Position numbers and translations under genes: made by a program. The notes beneath the pieces were generated by a model, which saw only the letters and a program-made list of their open reading frames with translations, made no database searches and was not told the origin of the DNA. A stretch of 64,000 bases of DNA, from positions 20,336,001 to 20,400,000 of the forward strand of contig NC_071331.1 in the NCBI RefSeq assembly GCF_010183535.1, written 5' to 3'. Source of the DNA: Caenorhabditis remanei. Lineage: Eukaryota; Nematoda; Chromadorea; Rhabditida; Rhabditidae. Position 1 is the first letter of the stretch, and each line of letters begins with the position of its first letter. Shown here one piece after another: positions 23,125 to 35,125 of this stretch.

Positions 23125-25667
23125 TACCAGTCGGTTAACGCAGCCTAACGGCTGCTCAACCTCCTTCTCTACACCACTTTTCTGGGTGTTACAGCGCCTG
23201 CGGCGCTTCTCAAATAGTTCCGACTATCGAGGTCTCAGAATTCCCTGCTACTCCTGGATCGTAAAACGTCTTCACTTGTCGGTAGTTTTTGTTAACTAAG
23301 AGAGGCGAGCGGAATTATTCACTTTTTTCTTTCCGCCTTCCACTTTCTTCTTTCCGCCAACAATTTTCCTATTTTCGCTTTCCGTCATTTTAAGAATTTT
23401 TTCCTCTGCTTAGAGAATATCAGTTTGAAAAATTAGTTCGCTTACTCGAATTTACTGAGATTTTTTGCACCGAAGCTATCGGTTTTTCCAAAAAAGGTTT
23501 TCACAACAAAATAAAAACAAAATCGTCTTCTGAAATATGACTTCTTATTCTGCCTTCCGCATTCTGGCATTTTAAAAACCACATTCCGCTCAACTCTGGT
23601 AACTAAGCAGCCTGTTCCGGTAGCGAACAGTTAAATTCCCTCTTCAAGAGGCGAGTGATCTTTCAAATATCCATTTTAAGTTTCGACTTCCTTATTCACA
23701 AATCACCATCACTTTTTGAGTAGTATTCTTTCATTCAGAATACTCCTAGTTGGCTTCTGGGTGTTTTTCACTGTCTTTCTTTGGCTTGAGACTATGAAAC
23801 CTTTACCAAAATCATTTTGCTGAAATTTGGTTTACTATGTTTTTTCGCTATTCTATTCACGTCTTCAAAAAATGCACTTCAAGTAGGGACCGCAATGAAC
23901 GTGGGCGGAGTTTTTCATTTTCTTCTCTTGGGACGTCATGGGGAGGTTATCGAAATGTTTGGTGGACTGCCTTGAGAGCCCAGTACGATAAAACAGAATG
24001 AAAACTTTTTACCCCTATGTAATCGAGTACGTAGAATTCGATGAGCATATTTTCCTTTCACCCAATTGTATGGTTTTCTCAGAAAACTGAAAAAAACGTT
24101 TTGCTTTTTTCAGAAAAATGTCACGTTTAATTTGTTCTAGGCCGAACACGCATCATTTTTTGACAGTTTCTAATAGTCTCGGACATACTCTAATATGTTT
24201 TGAAAGAAAATTCGTTTTTCGTGCTGTCGAATTTTTTTGAGAGCCATCTGAACTTCGAGGCATCACATCAAAAAACTTTCTGTGATAACTTATCTATTTT
24301 CTGACATATTCTTTTTGGACATTTCTTCAGGTACCTGGGCCCAAAATTTTGAAGCTCATTAATTCGTAAAATGTAGTTTCCTCTGTGTCGGAAGACAACA
24401 GACTCAGAAAGAAAATCAGTTTTCCCGACAGTTCAGGTTAATGCAGGTCAAATACGCATCATTTCTTGACGCATTCAGATTCTACGCAAAATTTCGATCT
24501 AGATGCGCTTGGGAACAAAAAATTTTGTGCTGTCGAATTTTAGATATTTGATGTTTTATCTCAAAATATGCTGAATATCCTTCAAAAAAATTCTCTTGAA
24601 TTTTAAGAAATCACGTCAAAAATATATTTTCTATTATCCGCGTCACATTTGTGGTCATTTGGTTCAGTGCATAACACGCGGGGGTTTTAATCAAAGGGTT
24701 TCTGGTTCGAACTTTCCTAAATTTTGCAAAAATTTGACTGACTGAACGTGAAAATAGAAGATATTTTTTGCGTGGTCAGGAAAACAAAAGAATTCTCTAA
24801 GAGAATTCAGTAGAAACCATGGCTGAGTAAAAGGTACTGTAACTTCGGAGACTGTGAATATTTTCGGGAAAAAATTTGGGAATGTACTTCCATTTACCTG
24901 AAGAACAGGCCAGGATGGAAATTTTTTATGAAAAAAATGAGTTTGAAAAAAATGTTGCGGTCTCTAACTTCAAGTAATCTTTTTAAGTGTTTGATTGATC
25001 GGCGGCAATGCCGCGTCCCTCCTCCAAAATCTTTCAAGATTGTTTAGTATGTTTTTATCCAAAAAATTCTGCTTCCTGAATTTTTGACTGTTCGTCGGTA
25101 ATGGCTGCTTATATTTCTAAGTTAAAAAGTTAAAAAAAACCACCTTATTATTTTCTCAAAATGTCGAGTGAATGAAAATCACCATCTGAAAGTAGTCAGA
25201 TTCCTTACTATTAGCAGATAAACAACAGATTGGTTGAATATTATCTAACCTGCACTTCAACATCTGACTCGCCTCATCCACATCCAGCTGTTTATAGCAA
25301 AAAACAGGTCAACGTTTGCAGAATAGATCTGACCCAAGATTTGTAGTACAAACCTTTTAAAACATTATGAAATTTTGAAGAAATGAATTCATTTGAACAA
25401 TGAAAAGTTTCTATAACTATTTTTCCCGTGAACTCCTATTTCCCTATTTCGAAAATGAAAGGCAATGAAAGGCTTGAAAACCACGTTTTTTTCACGTAGT
25501 GACCTAATTTCGAACTATTTGAACTAAAAAAATAGACGGGCATCATCCGGGACAAATTTCCAAACGATCTGTGTAAGTTTCATTAAAAACGGTTCAGTAC
25601 AGAGGGCGCTAGAGTCGGCGACAAACGGACAGACAAACGGATCTGGTGAATATTATTAGTAAAGATA
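23125..25667. mobile_element. Dispersed 2.5-kb element, copy 1
   Basis: Starts TACCAGTCGGTTAACGCAGC and ends TATTATTAGTAAAGATA. Copy 2 (38886-40883) has the same ends and shares internal blocks: TGTTACAGCGCCTG, AAGAGGCGAGTGATCTTTCA, GGCAATGCCG and the near-identical last 290 bp with GACAGACAAACGGATCT. The ends are not inverted repeats of each other. No transposase or reverse transcriptase frame is visible, so it is non-autonomous; class undetermined (Helitron-like or a 3' retroelement fragment are possible). Confidence 0.65.
23884..24966. mobile_element. hAT-like element nested in dispersed element copy 1
   Basis: The ends are TAGGGACCGCAA and, inverted, TAGAGACCGCAA. They are flanked by identical 8-bp duplications ACTTCAAG at 23876-23883 and 24967-24974. 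Copy 2 of the host element has the empty site (around 39622-39640). The 1083-bp interior has no transposase frame. It contains a tRNA-like patch near 24655-24705 with a B-box-like GGTTCGAAC. Confidence 0.8.
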
Positions 25668-25861
25668 GTCAACTACATTAAGTTACCCTTTTATCTCTGA
25701 AACAGTTAAAATCAATAATCTATTCAGGAAAAAAAGATATCTGACATGTGATGGTCATGAAGCATTTATGCCACTCTTATTGTTTTAAAAATTGATGTGG
25801 GAAGTTTTCTATTGTTACACTTTTCTTTGAAACAAGATTTATTGAAGTATCCAATGAATAT

Positions 25862-26110
25862 TTCCAGCGTCTCATTATAAAGACAAATTGTGAAACAGTA
25901 AATTTTAGTAAGCATATAAAAAGATATACAAGTAAGAAAAGCTGCACATTTATTGAACACGCTCCTGAAATCGATGAAGCAGTTTGACAAGTTTTGAAAC
26001 AGTAATTTTCAATTTTTTGTTATAAAGAGAAGATGTGAGTTAAAAGCTACTGGTGACGGTACATATCACCTGTAGATGACACTATTTCGAAAAAGTGAAG
26101 TGTTCTTAAA
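25862..26110. repeat. Duplicated block, copy 1 (partner at 29088)
   Basis: CCAGCGTCTCATTATAA through CACCTGTAGATGACACTATT recurs at about 29090-29308, in the same orientation and with several gaps. Each copy carries minus-strand Ruby cores in equivalent places, so the block duplicated piRNA-type promoters. Minus-strand frames in both copies are similar but accumulate replacement changes, so coding function is not supported. Confidence 0.65.
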
Positions 26111-26216
26111 ACTTTTTTCACGAAAAATGTAATGTTGACCATTTCCAAATGATTTTCTATTATTTCATATAATTTTGAAACAGAAAGTTTTAGTTTCAAT
26201 TCTGATAGGCGCTATT

Positions 26217-26660
26217 AGCAGTGCACACCTCGCACAACTGCGCCCCATCGCAAACGAGAGGCGAGAGACGCAGAGTTTTTTCGCGCGCCGATACAGATTC
26301 CGTAGCTTTTGACCTATTCTCGCATTTTTTCATAAGAATTCACAAAAAATACTTTGAAAAAATGCAATTTTTTTATATAAACATTTTTGTTTGGCAGCTG
26401 GTTGTAACGGATTTTTTGGAGTTTTCAAAAAAAATAAGTTTTTTCTGTTAAATGGGAAAAATACGTGAAACTATTCAAAACGGTATCATCCGTTTGAAAA
26501 TATATTTTGAAACAGTAAAAATTTGATTAGGGTTTTCACAAAGTACGTACGTCCACAAGTAGGAAAAAGCACGTTTCTGTTCTTTATGTTTTAGTAAATA
26601 GACGCAAAGAAATAATCATTTGCTGACTGGGATTTCGGTGTAGCACGGTTGTAAAAACCA
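26217..26660. repeat. Decayed ends of a CAACCGCG-family MITE
   Basis: A left-end-like part (TTAGCAGTGCACACCTCGCA, ACAACTGCGCCCC, GAGAGACGCAGAG) is at 26217-26282. A right-end-like TTTCGGTGTAGCACGGTTGT is at 26634. They may be halves of one element split by about 350 bp of unrelated sequence, or two fragments. The rest of 26300-27330 is AT-rich with no gene seen. Confidence 0.4.
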
Positions 26661-27332
26661 AAATGACATGATAGAAACACAGTTGGGAAATTGGGAAAAT
26701 AATTCAACTAATTATGAAACTGTACAAAAACTTTTTATCGATTCCTTGGAATGTTTTCAACACAAATGATTTTAGGGAATTTTCAGTCGCGAAAACAAAA
26801 GCTCGTTTTAAATCTCACCCAATGCTTTCAAAATGTGTTTTACTCTTACATAACTTTTTGAAACAGTAAAATGTTACTTTTTCATCTAATATACCAAAAA
26901 ATGTTATGGTGATGACCAACATCCTTCCGTATTGAATATCCGAGTGAAACACGGAACTAATAGGAATGTCAGGTATCTTCCGGTAGTAAAGAACCCCGCC
27001 GGAAATTAAGAAATTGAGTTTTCCAGGAAATTGGAATTTCGAAAAAAAATTGGGGTCGAAAAAAAAACAATGACAAATTTTGTCTGAGAAATAATGCTTG
27101 ACTGAAACTGATCCATTTTTACAGAGTTCACAAGTTTTGTGAGAAAATTTTAGAAAATTAGTTAATTTTTTTTTTTTAATGGCAATATCGACTTTTCAAA
27201 TATAATAATTATAATTCATAGCTGATTAAAACAGAAATTTTTTCTCAAAATAATTGCTAAACTTACAAACTTGTTAGTTCGAAACAATACAATTTATATT
27301 CAGATATTATATTTTGGAAACAAGGAATGAAA

Positions 27333-27596
27333 CATACTTGCAACAGGCCGGGCCTTGACGAGAATTTCCAAGGCCCGGCTGAAAAATTTGAACTGAAATT
27401 TTGAACGAAAATTTGAATTTTTTCCCAAAAATGTCGCATTTTTGACTATACTTCAGAATTCAATGAAAAGATAGTTATGCGTCAAAAAATTGAAATTTTT
27501 AATGTAAAATTTCAAAAAATTTCAAAAAATTTGGTAAAAAATAGGTACCTTTTTTGAAGCCGGGCCTTCGGGCCGGGCCGTAAATTTGCAAGTATG
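27333..27596. mobile_element. CATACTTG-ended GGCCCG palindromic MITE
   Basis: Ends CATACTTGCAACAGGCCGGG and, inverted, CATACTTGCAAATTTACGGC. Flanking 8-mers GAATGAAA and GAAAAAAA are an imperfect target duplication (6/8). GC-rich ends surround an AT-rich middle. Same family as 33067, 43778, 44322 and 53309. Confidence 0.75.
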
Positions 27597-28170
27597 GAAA
27601 AAAAATTTATTCTGAGAAATCGCTTTTCTTCCTTCTAATTACTATTTTCTTTTATTGCATAGAGGAGCTGATCAAATTATAAGATAATTACAAAAGGGAA
27701 AATAAAAGAAGATTTTTTCTATTTTTTTGATTCTAAAACGAGATCTTTTCCTCTTTCTTCTCTCTTTGTCTATTATTCTTTCGAAAAGAATAAATATTTA
27801 TGAAGGTAGGGAGGAACGTGAATAAAATATGTGTAATTGAGAAGAAGTGAGAACAAATTTCAGAAAAGACGAGGAAGAAGAAGAGGAGAAAGAAAGAACA
27901 ATGAGAATTCGGATGGACAGAAATCAGGATATCGGGTTTACTCACTAGTCAGCAATTAATATACGGATTATTGGAGAAAAAATATGAATACTAGAAACGG
28001 AAGTTATGAAACCGTGAAAATTGGGTAACTTTGTTTCCCTGGTAAACTGTCATATCGGCTTCTGTGAGCTGACTTTCAAAAAATATTAAGGAAACAGAAA
28101 TGAGCAGAAGATTTAATTGAGGAACCAATATTGAAAAAAAAAACTAGTAGTCGTTAAAACAAAAGTTCTG

Positions 28171-28495
28171 ACAAGGGAACCTTTTGGGGTCGCAAGTTTG
28201 GAATCGTTCCAAATTGCTACCAGGTATTAAGGACAGCTTGAATAGGCATGTCTAAAATTTTTGTTTTGTGCTCGTCACTTGCCGCTGAGAAAAACAATCT
28301 CAAAGGTTCACTCCTGTAGTTAAACGCTGTAAAAGCCTGAAAATGGCTTGTAAAACCAGAGATGAATACGGTTTTTCTCAGCGGCAATTAACGAGTACAA
28401 AACAAAAATTTGGGATATGCCTATTCAAGCTGTCCTTAATGCCTGGTAGCAATTTGGAACGATTCCAAACTTGCGACCCCTTGAGGTTCCCTTGT
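28171..28495. mobile_element. Palindromic MITE with ACAAGGGAACC ends
   Basis: Ends ACAAGGGAACCTTTTGGGGT and, inverted, ACAAGGGAACCTCAAGGGGT. Both continue into CGCAAGTTTGGAATCG, GCTACCAGG and TTAAGGACAGCTTGAATAGG. The flanks read TGA before CAAGGG and after CCCTTG, a possible 3-bp duplication as for the element at 2-365, with which it shares the CAAGGGAA terminus. It is therefore probably the same superfamily. Confidence 0.75.
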
Positions 28496-28559
28496 GAATC
28501 AGTAAATATTTTACTTCAAAAAATGTCCCGGTACTGAAATAAGAACACCAAGCTATGGG

Positions 28560-29085
28560 ACAGGTATCATGTTCTGAACATGACAAAATGACCACAACTC
28601 TCTAGGGAGTGTCCGCACGAAAAAGTTGCCAACTACAAAAATGGAGCTCTACCTTTTTTCTGTATGGTTTATACATAATTTACTTTGGGGGATAATCAGT
28701 GATACCGTAACACCCTCCTCTTGGTCGTTTTCAACTGAGAAAAGGCCAGATTGAATACCTTACTGCACGATACTGTATGTAGACGTAAATGGGATACAGT
28801 ATACTTACATATCTCCTTGGCCGACGCCGTCTACTACCAGCTTATCTTGCCTCTTCTACGTGTCAATGTCAATGTAGGAGGGAGAAAATATAAGAATCTT
28901 CATCTCATTGACAAGAGAATAGTCGACAGTCAGTCAAACGTTCACCATCTGCCAATACAATAAACTTTAAAAATAAAATTTTTTGGAACAGTAATTTTTC
29001 ATTTGCAAACTGGTAGAAAGAGAATACGGAATTTAAAAAAAAGGTATGAGCTTCACCAAACCTATTGCAAAAAGTTACCTCCTAA
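28560..29085. other. Unassigned stretch with weak coding-like frame
   Basis: A plus-strand frame (28751-28963) ends in KRIVDSQSNVHHLPIQ shortly before AATAAA. It has no acceptable ATG or acceptor at its start, and no family is recognised. Otherwise AT-rich sequence. Confidence 0.25.
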
Positions 29086-29087
29086 AA

Positions 29088-29330
29088 ATCCAGCGTCTCA
29101 TTATAAGCACAAATTGTGGAACAGTACTTGTTAGTAAGCATATGAGAATTTAAACAAGTAAGAAACAATTCACAGATATTGAATACGCTTCTGGAATCGA
29201 TAAAACTACTTGACGCATTTTGAAACAGTACTTCTTCTTTTTGAAGAGAGTTTGTGGGAACAAAGCTACTGGTGACAGTACATATCACCTGTAGATGACA
29301 CTATTTTGAAACAGTAAAGTACTCATTAAC
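29088..29330. repeat. Duplicated block, copy 2 (partner at 25862)
   Basis: Direct, diverged copy of 25862-26110, including GCTACTGGTGACAGTACATA and the Ruby cores at 29221 and 29307 (equivalents of 25995 and a degenerate site near 26091). Confidence 0.65.
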
Positions 29331-31460
29331 TTTTTTTCAGAGTAGACTATTATTCGAAGATTATGAATTAGATAGAGAAATCGGATAGAGTCAAATAAAG
29401 AAAGGCCTTTGAAGATTGATCATTAGAAAATGCAACAATTTTTAAATTTTTAGACATTTAGAAACAGGTGAAAATATGGAAATAGATGTACTGAGTCCGT
29501 TGGTCTAGAAAAGTCTAAATTACTTATTTGAAACAGTAAAATTTTCCATTCTCAAGCTGTTTAGGAACAGCGGGTGAGCATTTGTTTTTCATCCGATAAT
29601 GTATGAAATACCGATTAAACAGTTCAGAATGATTCGTAAGAATTTTCAAGTATTACTGTATTACAAGGAATGAAATAGATAGAAAAATTCGAAAAATTCG
29701 AAATAAGTGCGACTGCAGTGTTAGAATCATAACTGAAGATTGCAGAAAAGTTCAAAGATAGATAGAAACATTGAAACAGTGGAATTTTTTGGATTTACAA
29801 AGAAATTATTATTTTTCAGATATTATGAAGTTCGAATCATCTTCAAAAGCTACGACTTTTAGGAATAATTGGATTTACAAAAAGTGCTTATAGCAAGATA
29901 ACAATAATTGAAGAAACTCGTAAAGTTTAGAGATAAACATTTTGAAACAGGAACATTTTAATTCCAAAATCACATAATCTAATAATAGTTTGTTTTTGGC
30001 CGAACTAAAAATAATTACCAGAAAAACTAACCTTTATAGTTTTTTAAAATTAGTAATTCATTTGAAACAGTAAAAATTTAAGATAAAGTTTGAAAAATTT
30101 GACCGACCCGGACTTCTGCGAGTCCGGAAACTATGAGGAAACTCAAAAGAGTTAGAAACTTTATCTAAAAACTTGTAATAAGATTAAAAACTAATAAAAA
30201 TCAGTCAGTGTGCGAAAAAAATCGACGTAGTACCAATAAGAACGGTAAAAATTTTAGATCCTTATTTTGAAATAGTGAAAATTTCTCATAATAATAAAAA
30301 AATTTTAGTAAAAACCTGCCAGCGTTTGAAAAAGTTGAAGTTTTTGGTAAATGTTTACTAAAACAGTAACATTTTTAATTTAAAAATCACGAGTTTCACA
30401 ATTATTGAAAAAGTATGGCTTATACATTGGAAAATGGGTATGACGAACATATTAATGAAAATTTAAGAAAGTTTTCAAAAAGTAAATCGCTGAAACAGTA
30501 ATGTTTTTCAACTTTAAAAAAGTATTGAAACGGATTCTTAGAAAATAAATGAAGATGTAAGCAGATAAACTAAAATGACTCAATTTTATAAGTTTTGGGA
30601 GAAACATAAAAATTAATTGTGCATCATATCAATTAAGGCATATGCTGACTAATTTAATAAACATTTCCGTGAAAATTTTTTTTGAAGCAGTCAAATTTAC
30701 CTTTTTTATGACATCAAGTCTGGTTCTTCACCCGCGCTCTATATCTGAATTTATTGAATTTCGAAAATCCAGATTTTTAAAATAGAAAGTTGCACTCATC
30801 AAGAGAAAACTTCTGATCTTTTGATCCAACTTCAAAGAATTTTCAAACATTAAAAACTATATTTTTACAAACTTTTTCTCTTTTTTTCCATAAATCGAGT
30901 GACCAAAAAAAAGTAGAAAATAAATACAAATAAGGATGTCTTCTTCTTCCTAGAAAATGTACATTGTGTTTAGGTAAACAAACATTTCAGAGGGATTAGT
31001 ATCATCATCTAGGAGATCGAGGGGAGATGAGAGCTAATGCATTTCTGAGAACGTTTGTGGATGGTGAATATTTGAAAAAAAAAACTATTGAGTATTCTAC
31101 TATGGTATACGACTGGAAAATAATGAAAAAGAACATTTGAAACAGAATAAATTTGATTTGTTGGAACAGATTTATTGTGTTGAACATTGTTTCTGATAGG
31201 AACTACTCCAATTCTTACAATTTTTAAAACAGGGATTGGAATTGCTTTCAGAAATCCTTTTTATCGTTGGTACAAAAAGTTCAACAGGGATTAAAAATTG
31301 TTTTGATTTTGGTGGAACTTCTGAAAATTTGGAGAACAGGACCCTGTCATGAGACAGGAAGTTCTGGATAGGATTAATACCAAAATTTTAAAAATAGAGA
31401 AGGGGAAATCCTATCTTTGATTAAAAAAAAGTTCAATATGGAAAAAATATTGTATTTTGA
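29331..31460. other. AT-rich, gene-less Ruby-motif DNA
   Basis: Long A and T runs alternate, with minus-strand Ruby cores at 29529, 29772, 29943, 30063, 30491 and 31138. No splice-consistent gene was seen. A small hairpin, CCGGACTTCTGCGAGTCCGG, lies at 30107. Confidence 0.55.
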
Positions 31461-31479
31461 CTCTTCGGATACTTGGAAG

Positions 31480-31770
31480 TTGGAATCCCTGCAACGAGGC
31501 TTATCAGTGAATTACCTATTTTGCATATATTAATCCCTCATATTCAAATAAATATGTACTTACATATAATCTCCTATCGTGTTACCTAGATTTTACCTAT
31601 TTTCGAAGACGCAAACATTATTTTCAATGCTTTTTTAAAGATCGCTGGATTACACGAGGCTTATCAATATTCTATTGTGCATATATATGAATCCCTTATA
31701 TCAAAGGAAATCTACACTTATGATAATCTTTGTACGTATTACCCGGAACCTACGATGGCATAGCCATTAC
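31480..31770. repeat. Two diverged tandem copies, about 150 bp each
   Basis: Blocks near 31495-31615 and 31650-31755 share CGAGGCTTATCA, TTTTGCATATAT / TTGTGCATATATATGAATCC, CATATAATCT / TGATAATCTT and a GT(G/A)TTACC tail. Old local duplication. Confidence 0.55.
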
Positions 31771-33066
31771 ATGGTACTCTTTCAAAATTCGTCTAATAGA
31801 TTTTCGCAATTTATTATAATCCGTACTGTAAATTGCTGAAATCAACTCATTGAACATGTTTTCCCTATTAAAACCTCTTCCCGGTATTTAATTGAGTGAA
31901 ATCAAATCAAATATAACCCCAATTAAATGTATCTAATTATCTCAATCTTAATTCACATAACTTCAAATCTACCAGCCCTCTTACTTTATCAATGACTAGA
32001 AAGATAGTATCAATAATGGAAAAAAAATCTGAAAGTGAGAACTAAACATTCAGTTACATTTTCAGAAATTCTGAAACAGTGATTTTCATAGAAAAATTTG
32101 AAATCTTATCTTATCACTGTCCATAATTTTTCACTGTTTCAAAATCTTGTTATTAATATTTGCCTAGGTCATTTATTTTGTTTGGTTAAATACATCTAGT
32201 AGTTCCAACTCCAACGTTTCAAAATCTCCAAAAATCCAAAATTTCCGGTCACAAAAACACAAATTTTGAAAAAATTGAGAACACTGCCAAAATGTGTGTC
32301 CTCTTTCCTATTCGAAAGCAAATTTAAAAAATTGAATTTTCAACTAAAAAAGTTGGTCTCTCTTCCTCTCTTTTTGTATCTTTTTTCCCTTCTTCTTCTT
32401 CTTTTCAAATAAATGCTTCGGGCCATATTTTTCAGCCGCGTTCCTTATTTATTGTACGGATTTTTTGGATGAAACTAATTGTGAAAAAATGGGAAAAAAA
32501 ACGAAAGTCAAGTAATGTTTGGTCAAATAAAGTATATGAAAGGTGGGGTCTTAGTCATAAGAAATGTAAAAAGTGATTGATTAAATGTCTATCGTCGATA
32601 ATCAACTCAATTTATTCTACAAGCCCAAACATAATTGCTCGCACAGCTTGATAATTAGGTTGGACTCTCGAAAATTCATGGACTTTTTATTTTTTTCCGC
32701 AGAAAAAAAACATGCGGATGTCTGTTGAATGGAAGTTAGAAAACACAAGTTCAAGAGCCCTCATCATTTGTAGAAAAGAATAAAAAAGATGGATGGGTGC
32801 AGAGTCAAAAAGTCGTTTAGTTCCGCATGTCATCATGTACTTACTTTTTTGGAAAAAAGATAGATTGGATGGGGTTTTTGAAGAGAGAAAGAGGACGTCA
32901 TTAGGAATGGTTAAATGGGAATTTTTATTTTTGGAATTGGGATGTTTGGAGTTTTTGGGAAATTTCAGGGGTAAAATTGAAACAAAAATTGCTCAAGTTT
33001 TGGGATATAGACCTAAAACTGAAATAAAATTCATCATGTTTGCTACGTGTCAGGTTTTCAAACGAC
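31771..33066. other. AT-rich stretch with two Ruby cores, no gene seen
   Basis: Contains the outward-facing Ruby pair 32072/32134 and a CT-rich tract at 32355-32406. The frame at 32793-33143 runs into the MITE at 33067 and has no supporting splice signals. Confidence 0.5.
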
Positions 33067-33380
33067 CATACTTGCAAACCGGGCCAAAACGGGCCGATCC
33101 GGGCTGGCTCGTAACTCGCTTCAAACGCAATATTATGAGCTGAAAAATATACCAAAATGTAGATCTCGACGAGTTCTATGTCACTGATATTATACGGGCC
33201 GGATGGCTACTTGTTAATGTGCCGCGGACCGGGAAAAAGTACCAAAAAACGCAATAATGGCAATTCTAGCCCGGCCCGTGGCACATTAACGAACAGTATA
33301 ATATCTTCATTTTGGGATATTTTTCAGCTCATAACATTGCGTTTGAAGCGAGTTACGAGCCGGCCCGGTTCGCAAGTATA
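33067..33380. mobile_element. CATACTTG-ended GGCCCG palindromic MITE
   Basis: Ends CATACTTGCAAACCGGGCC and, inverted, TATACTTGCGAACCGGGCC. Flanking 8-mers CAAACGAC / GAAACGAT match in six positions. The interior shares TGAAAAATATACCAAAATG and ATCTCGACGAGTTCTATG with the copies at 43778 and 53309. Confidence 0.8.
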
Positions 33381-33877
33381 GAAACGATGTGTTTTGGAAT
33401 GTCTTGGAGCTACAAAATTGAGATTTCTGGAATTTTAGAACATTTTCGATATATCTATGACTATCCAAAACATAACGTTTCAAAATTGTGGAATTGTTTG
33501 AAACAGAAATCTTTTTATCGAAAAATGTTTCTAATGTTCATTATCGACAAAAAAAATGTTTGCATAGTTTAAAATTGTTCAGAAACAGTAAAAAATTTGG
33601 CTACATCGCTTATAGTAAGTGTTAAAATATTTTCTGTTTCAAAAATTTTATCAAAGAAAAATTTATAATTTCCTGATAGTCTTGTTCTTCCTTTCGCTAT
33701 CAGAAAACTTTCGGAACCATAAAAAACTCACGGTTTCAAAATTTCACTTTCTAAATGTCGATGCTGCAAATGATTATTTTCTATTATTTTCTGAATAAAG
33801 AAATTAAAGTTTTTGTTTCCACAGTAATTAATTTCAATTAGTACATAGGCCAGATCAGGGTTTTCAGAACATTTATT

Positions 33878-33950
33878 AGCACGCTACGCTTCTCACAGCG
33901 CTCCACCGGAATGCCCTTGTAAATGTCTCCTTTTCTCTGTTCGACTTGAC
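33878..33950. mobile_element. Truncated CAACCGCGCTCTACC-family MITE
   Basis: The left end TTAGCACGCTACGCTTCTCA is followed by a shortened AGCGCTCCACCGGAATG and the TGTCTCCTTTTCTCTG core. The inverted right half is missing. Confidence 0.55.
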
Positions 33951-34695
33951 ACTGCTCTCATAGTCCAACAAATTTGTTTAAATTTCTTACCTAAACTCCA
34001 GCGATTACTAATATATTTTTACAGTTTCAACAAAACCTGATTTCAAATATTTCATAGACAAGAGCAGTAGATAATTGCTGAAAGATATATTCTATTATCG
34101 TCATAAACAAGAAGAAATTTAAAAACCTACTGTTTCAAAAAACCGTTACCTAGAAGTGGATATGAAATTGTTCAATGCGTAGATTAAAAAAGTCTCTTCA
34201 TTCCTATTGGTAACATCGATTAATTTTTTTCAATTCATACCATGAAGTCTAAAATAATCAAAATGTACTGATTCCCAGAATTTTCTTAATGAGTTTCTAT
34301 GAAACTTTTTAAATTTGAATCCACCAAAAATACCTTTCTTACAAAATCAACATTTTTTTGTTCTCTTAACACGGTTTCATTTTTTGTAGTAAAATAGTAA
34401 ATGTATTCTTTTTTCTAATAGAAATGAAGATGAACCCAATACCTACAGTAAAATGATCAGCTAGTAATAAAATTAATTTGAAACAGGGAGAAAATTCAGA
34501 AGAAATGTTTTCGTGAAGTGATAGTAAGAAGTTATTGCATTCAGAAAACAATGTATAATTCACAGTGCATAATGAGTATCAGTAATATTCCTATCATGGT
34601 AAATATAGTTTTGAAACGGAAAAATATTAAAAATTATGTTATAGCTAATAAGAACTGCGAATAAGAACTGGTATAAAGCGAAACTACCAAATTGA

Positions 34696-34939
34696 GATGT
34701 ATTTAGTGCTAATTCGGGGCAATTTTGATTGCAGCATGTTTCAAAAGTTCAAAGCCGCAAAAAACAGAAACGACTGGCAAATCCAGAGATTTCCGCCTTT
34801 AAAGGGACATGTGAACGGGATTAGAGACGACGTCAAAGTCCACGAAACATCAAAACGGATATTATGCACACACGGCTTACTTCTTCTCTCTGTTGCTCAC
34901 TTTTTGCCACTTTTTTTCCAAAAAAAAGAGAGTGAATGA
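34696..34939 (+). other. Weak coding-like stretch
   Basis: After TGATTGCAG (34733) two overlapping frames look protein-like: one with ATG at 34737, one reading HVSKVQSRKKQKRLANPEIS. Neither continues through convincing splice sites and no family is recognised. Possible relic. Confidence 0.2.
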
Positions 34940-35125
34940 CAGAAAATATGGAAAACGAAGGCTATTAGGTGGAAAGAGAGAGAGGGTAAAAGAGTGTCAA
35001 AAAAGGTACAAAAAGACAAGAAGAAAAAGTGTATTGGATGGATGAACAAAATGGGGGAAACGAAGGGGACAATTGGATTTAAAGGAGACAGAGAGGGGCT
35101 ATTTTTGGGATGGAGGGATGGACTT

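Larger units (their letters stand above)
25698..31145 (-). promoter_or_regulatory. Ruby-motif field 4, all minus strand
   Basis: Sixteen exact TGAAACAG cores start at 25698, 25891, 25995, 26176, 26508, 26859, 29221, 29307, 29529, 29772, 29943, 30063, 30491 and 31138, with near-matches between (for example 30360). No exact plus-strand core was found in this 5.4-kb interval. Many are followed on the plus strand by TAAA or TAATTT, so the minus-strand context is TTTACTGTTTCA, the AT-rich flank described for the extended motif. The count listed is fourteen exact sites; the two others belong to the flanking near-match class. Confidence 0.8.
32072..34486. promoter_or_regulatory. Ruby-motif field 5
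   Basis: Exact cores: minus at 32072, 33499 and 34479; plus at 32134, 33634 and 34130. The pair 32072 (minus) / 32134 (plus) points outward, so their predicted 21U starts lie on either side. Confidence 0.75.

Noticed and set aside
24655..24705. Possible tRNA gene
   Set aside because: B-box-like GGTTCGAAC but no acceptor or anticodon stem that pairs.
25766..29288. Two similar Cys-containing minus frames at 25766-25990 and 29082-29288
   Set aside because: Similarity follows from the duplicated DNA block; replacement changes are as common as silent ones by eye and both lack splice or start support.
32793..33143. 116-residue plus-strand frame
   Set aside because: Runs into the MITE at 33067; composition and lack of splice sites suggest chance.
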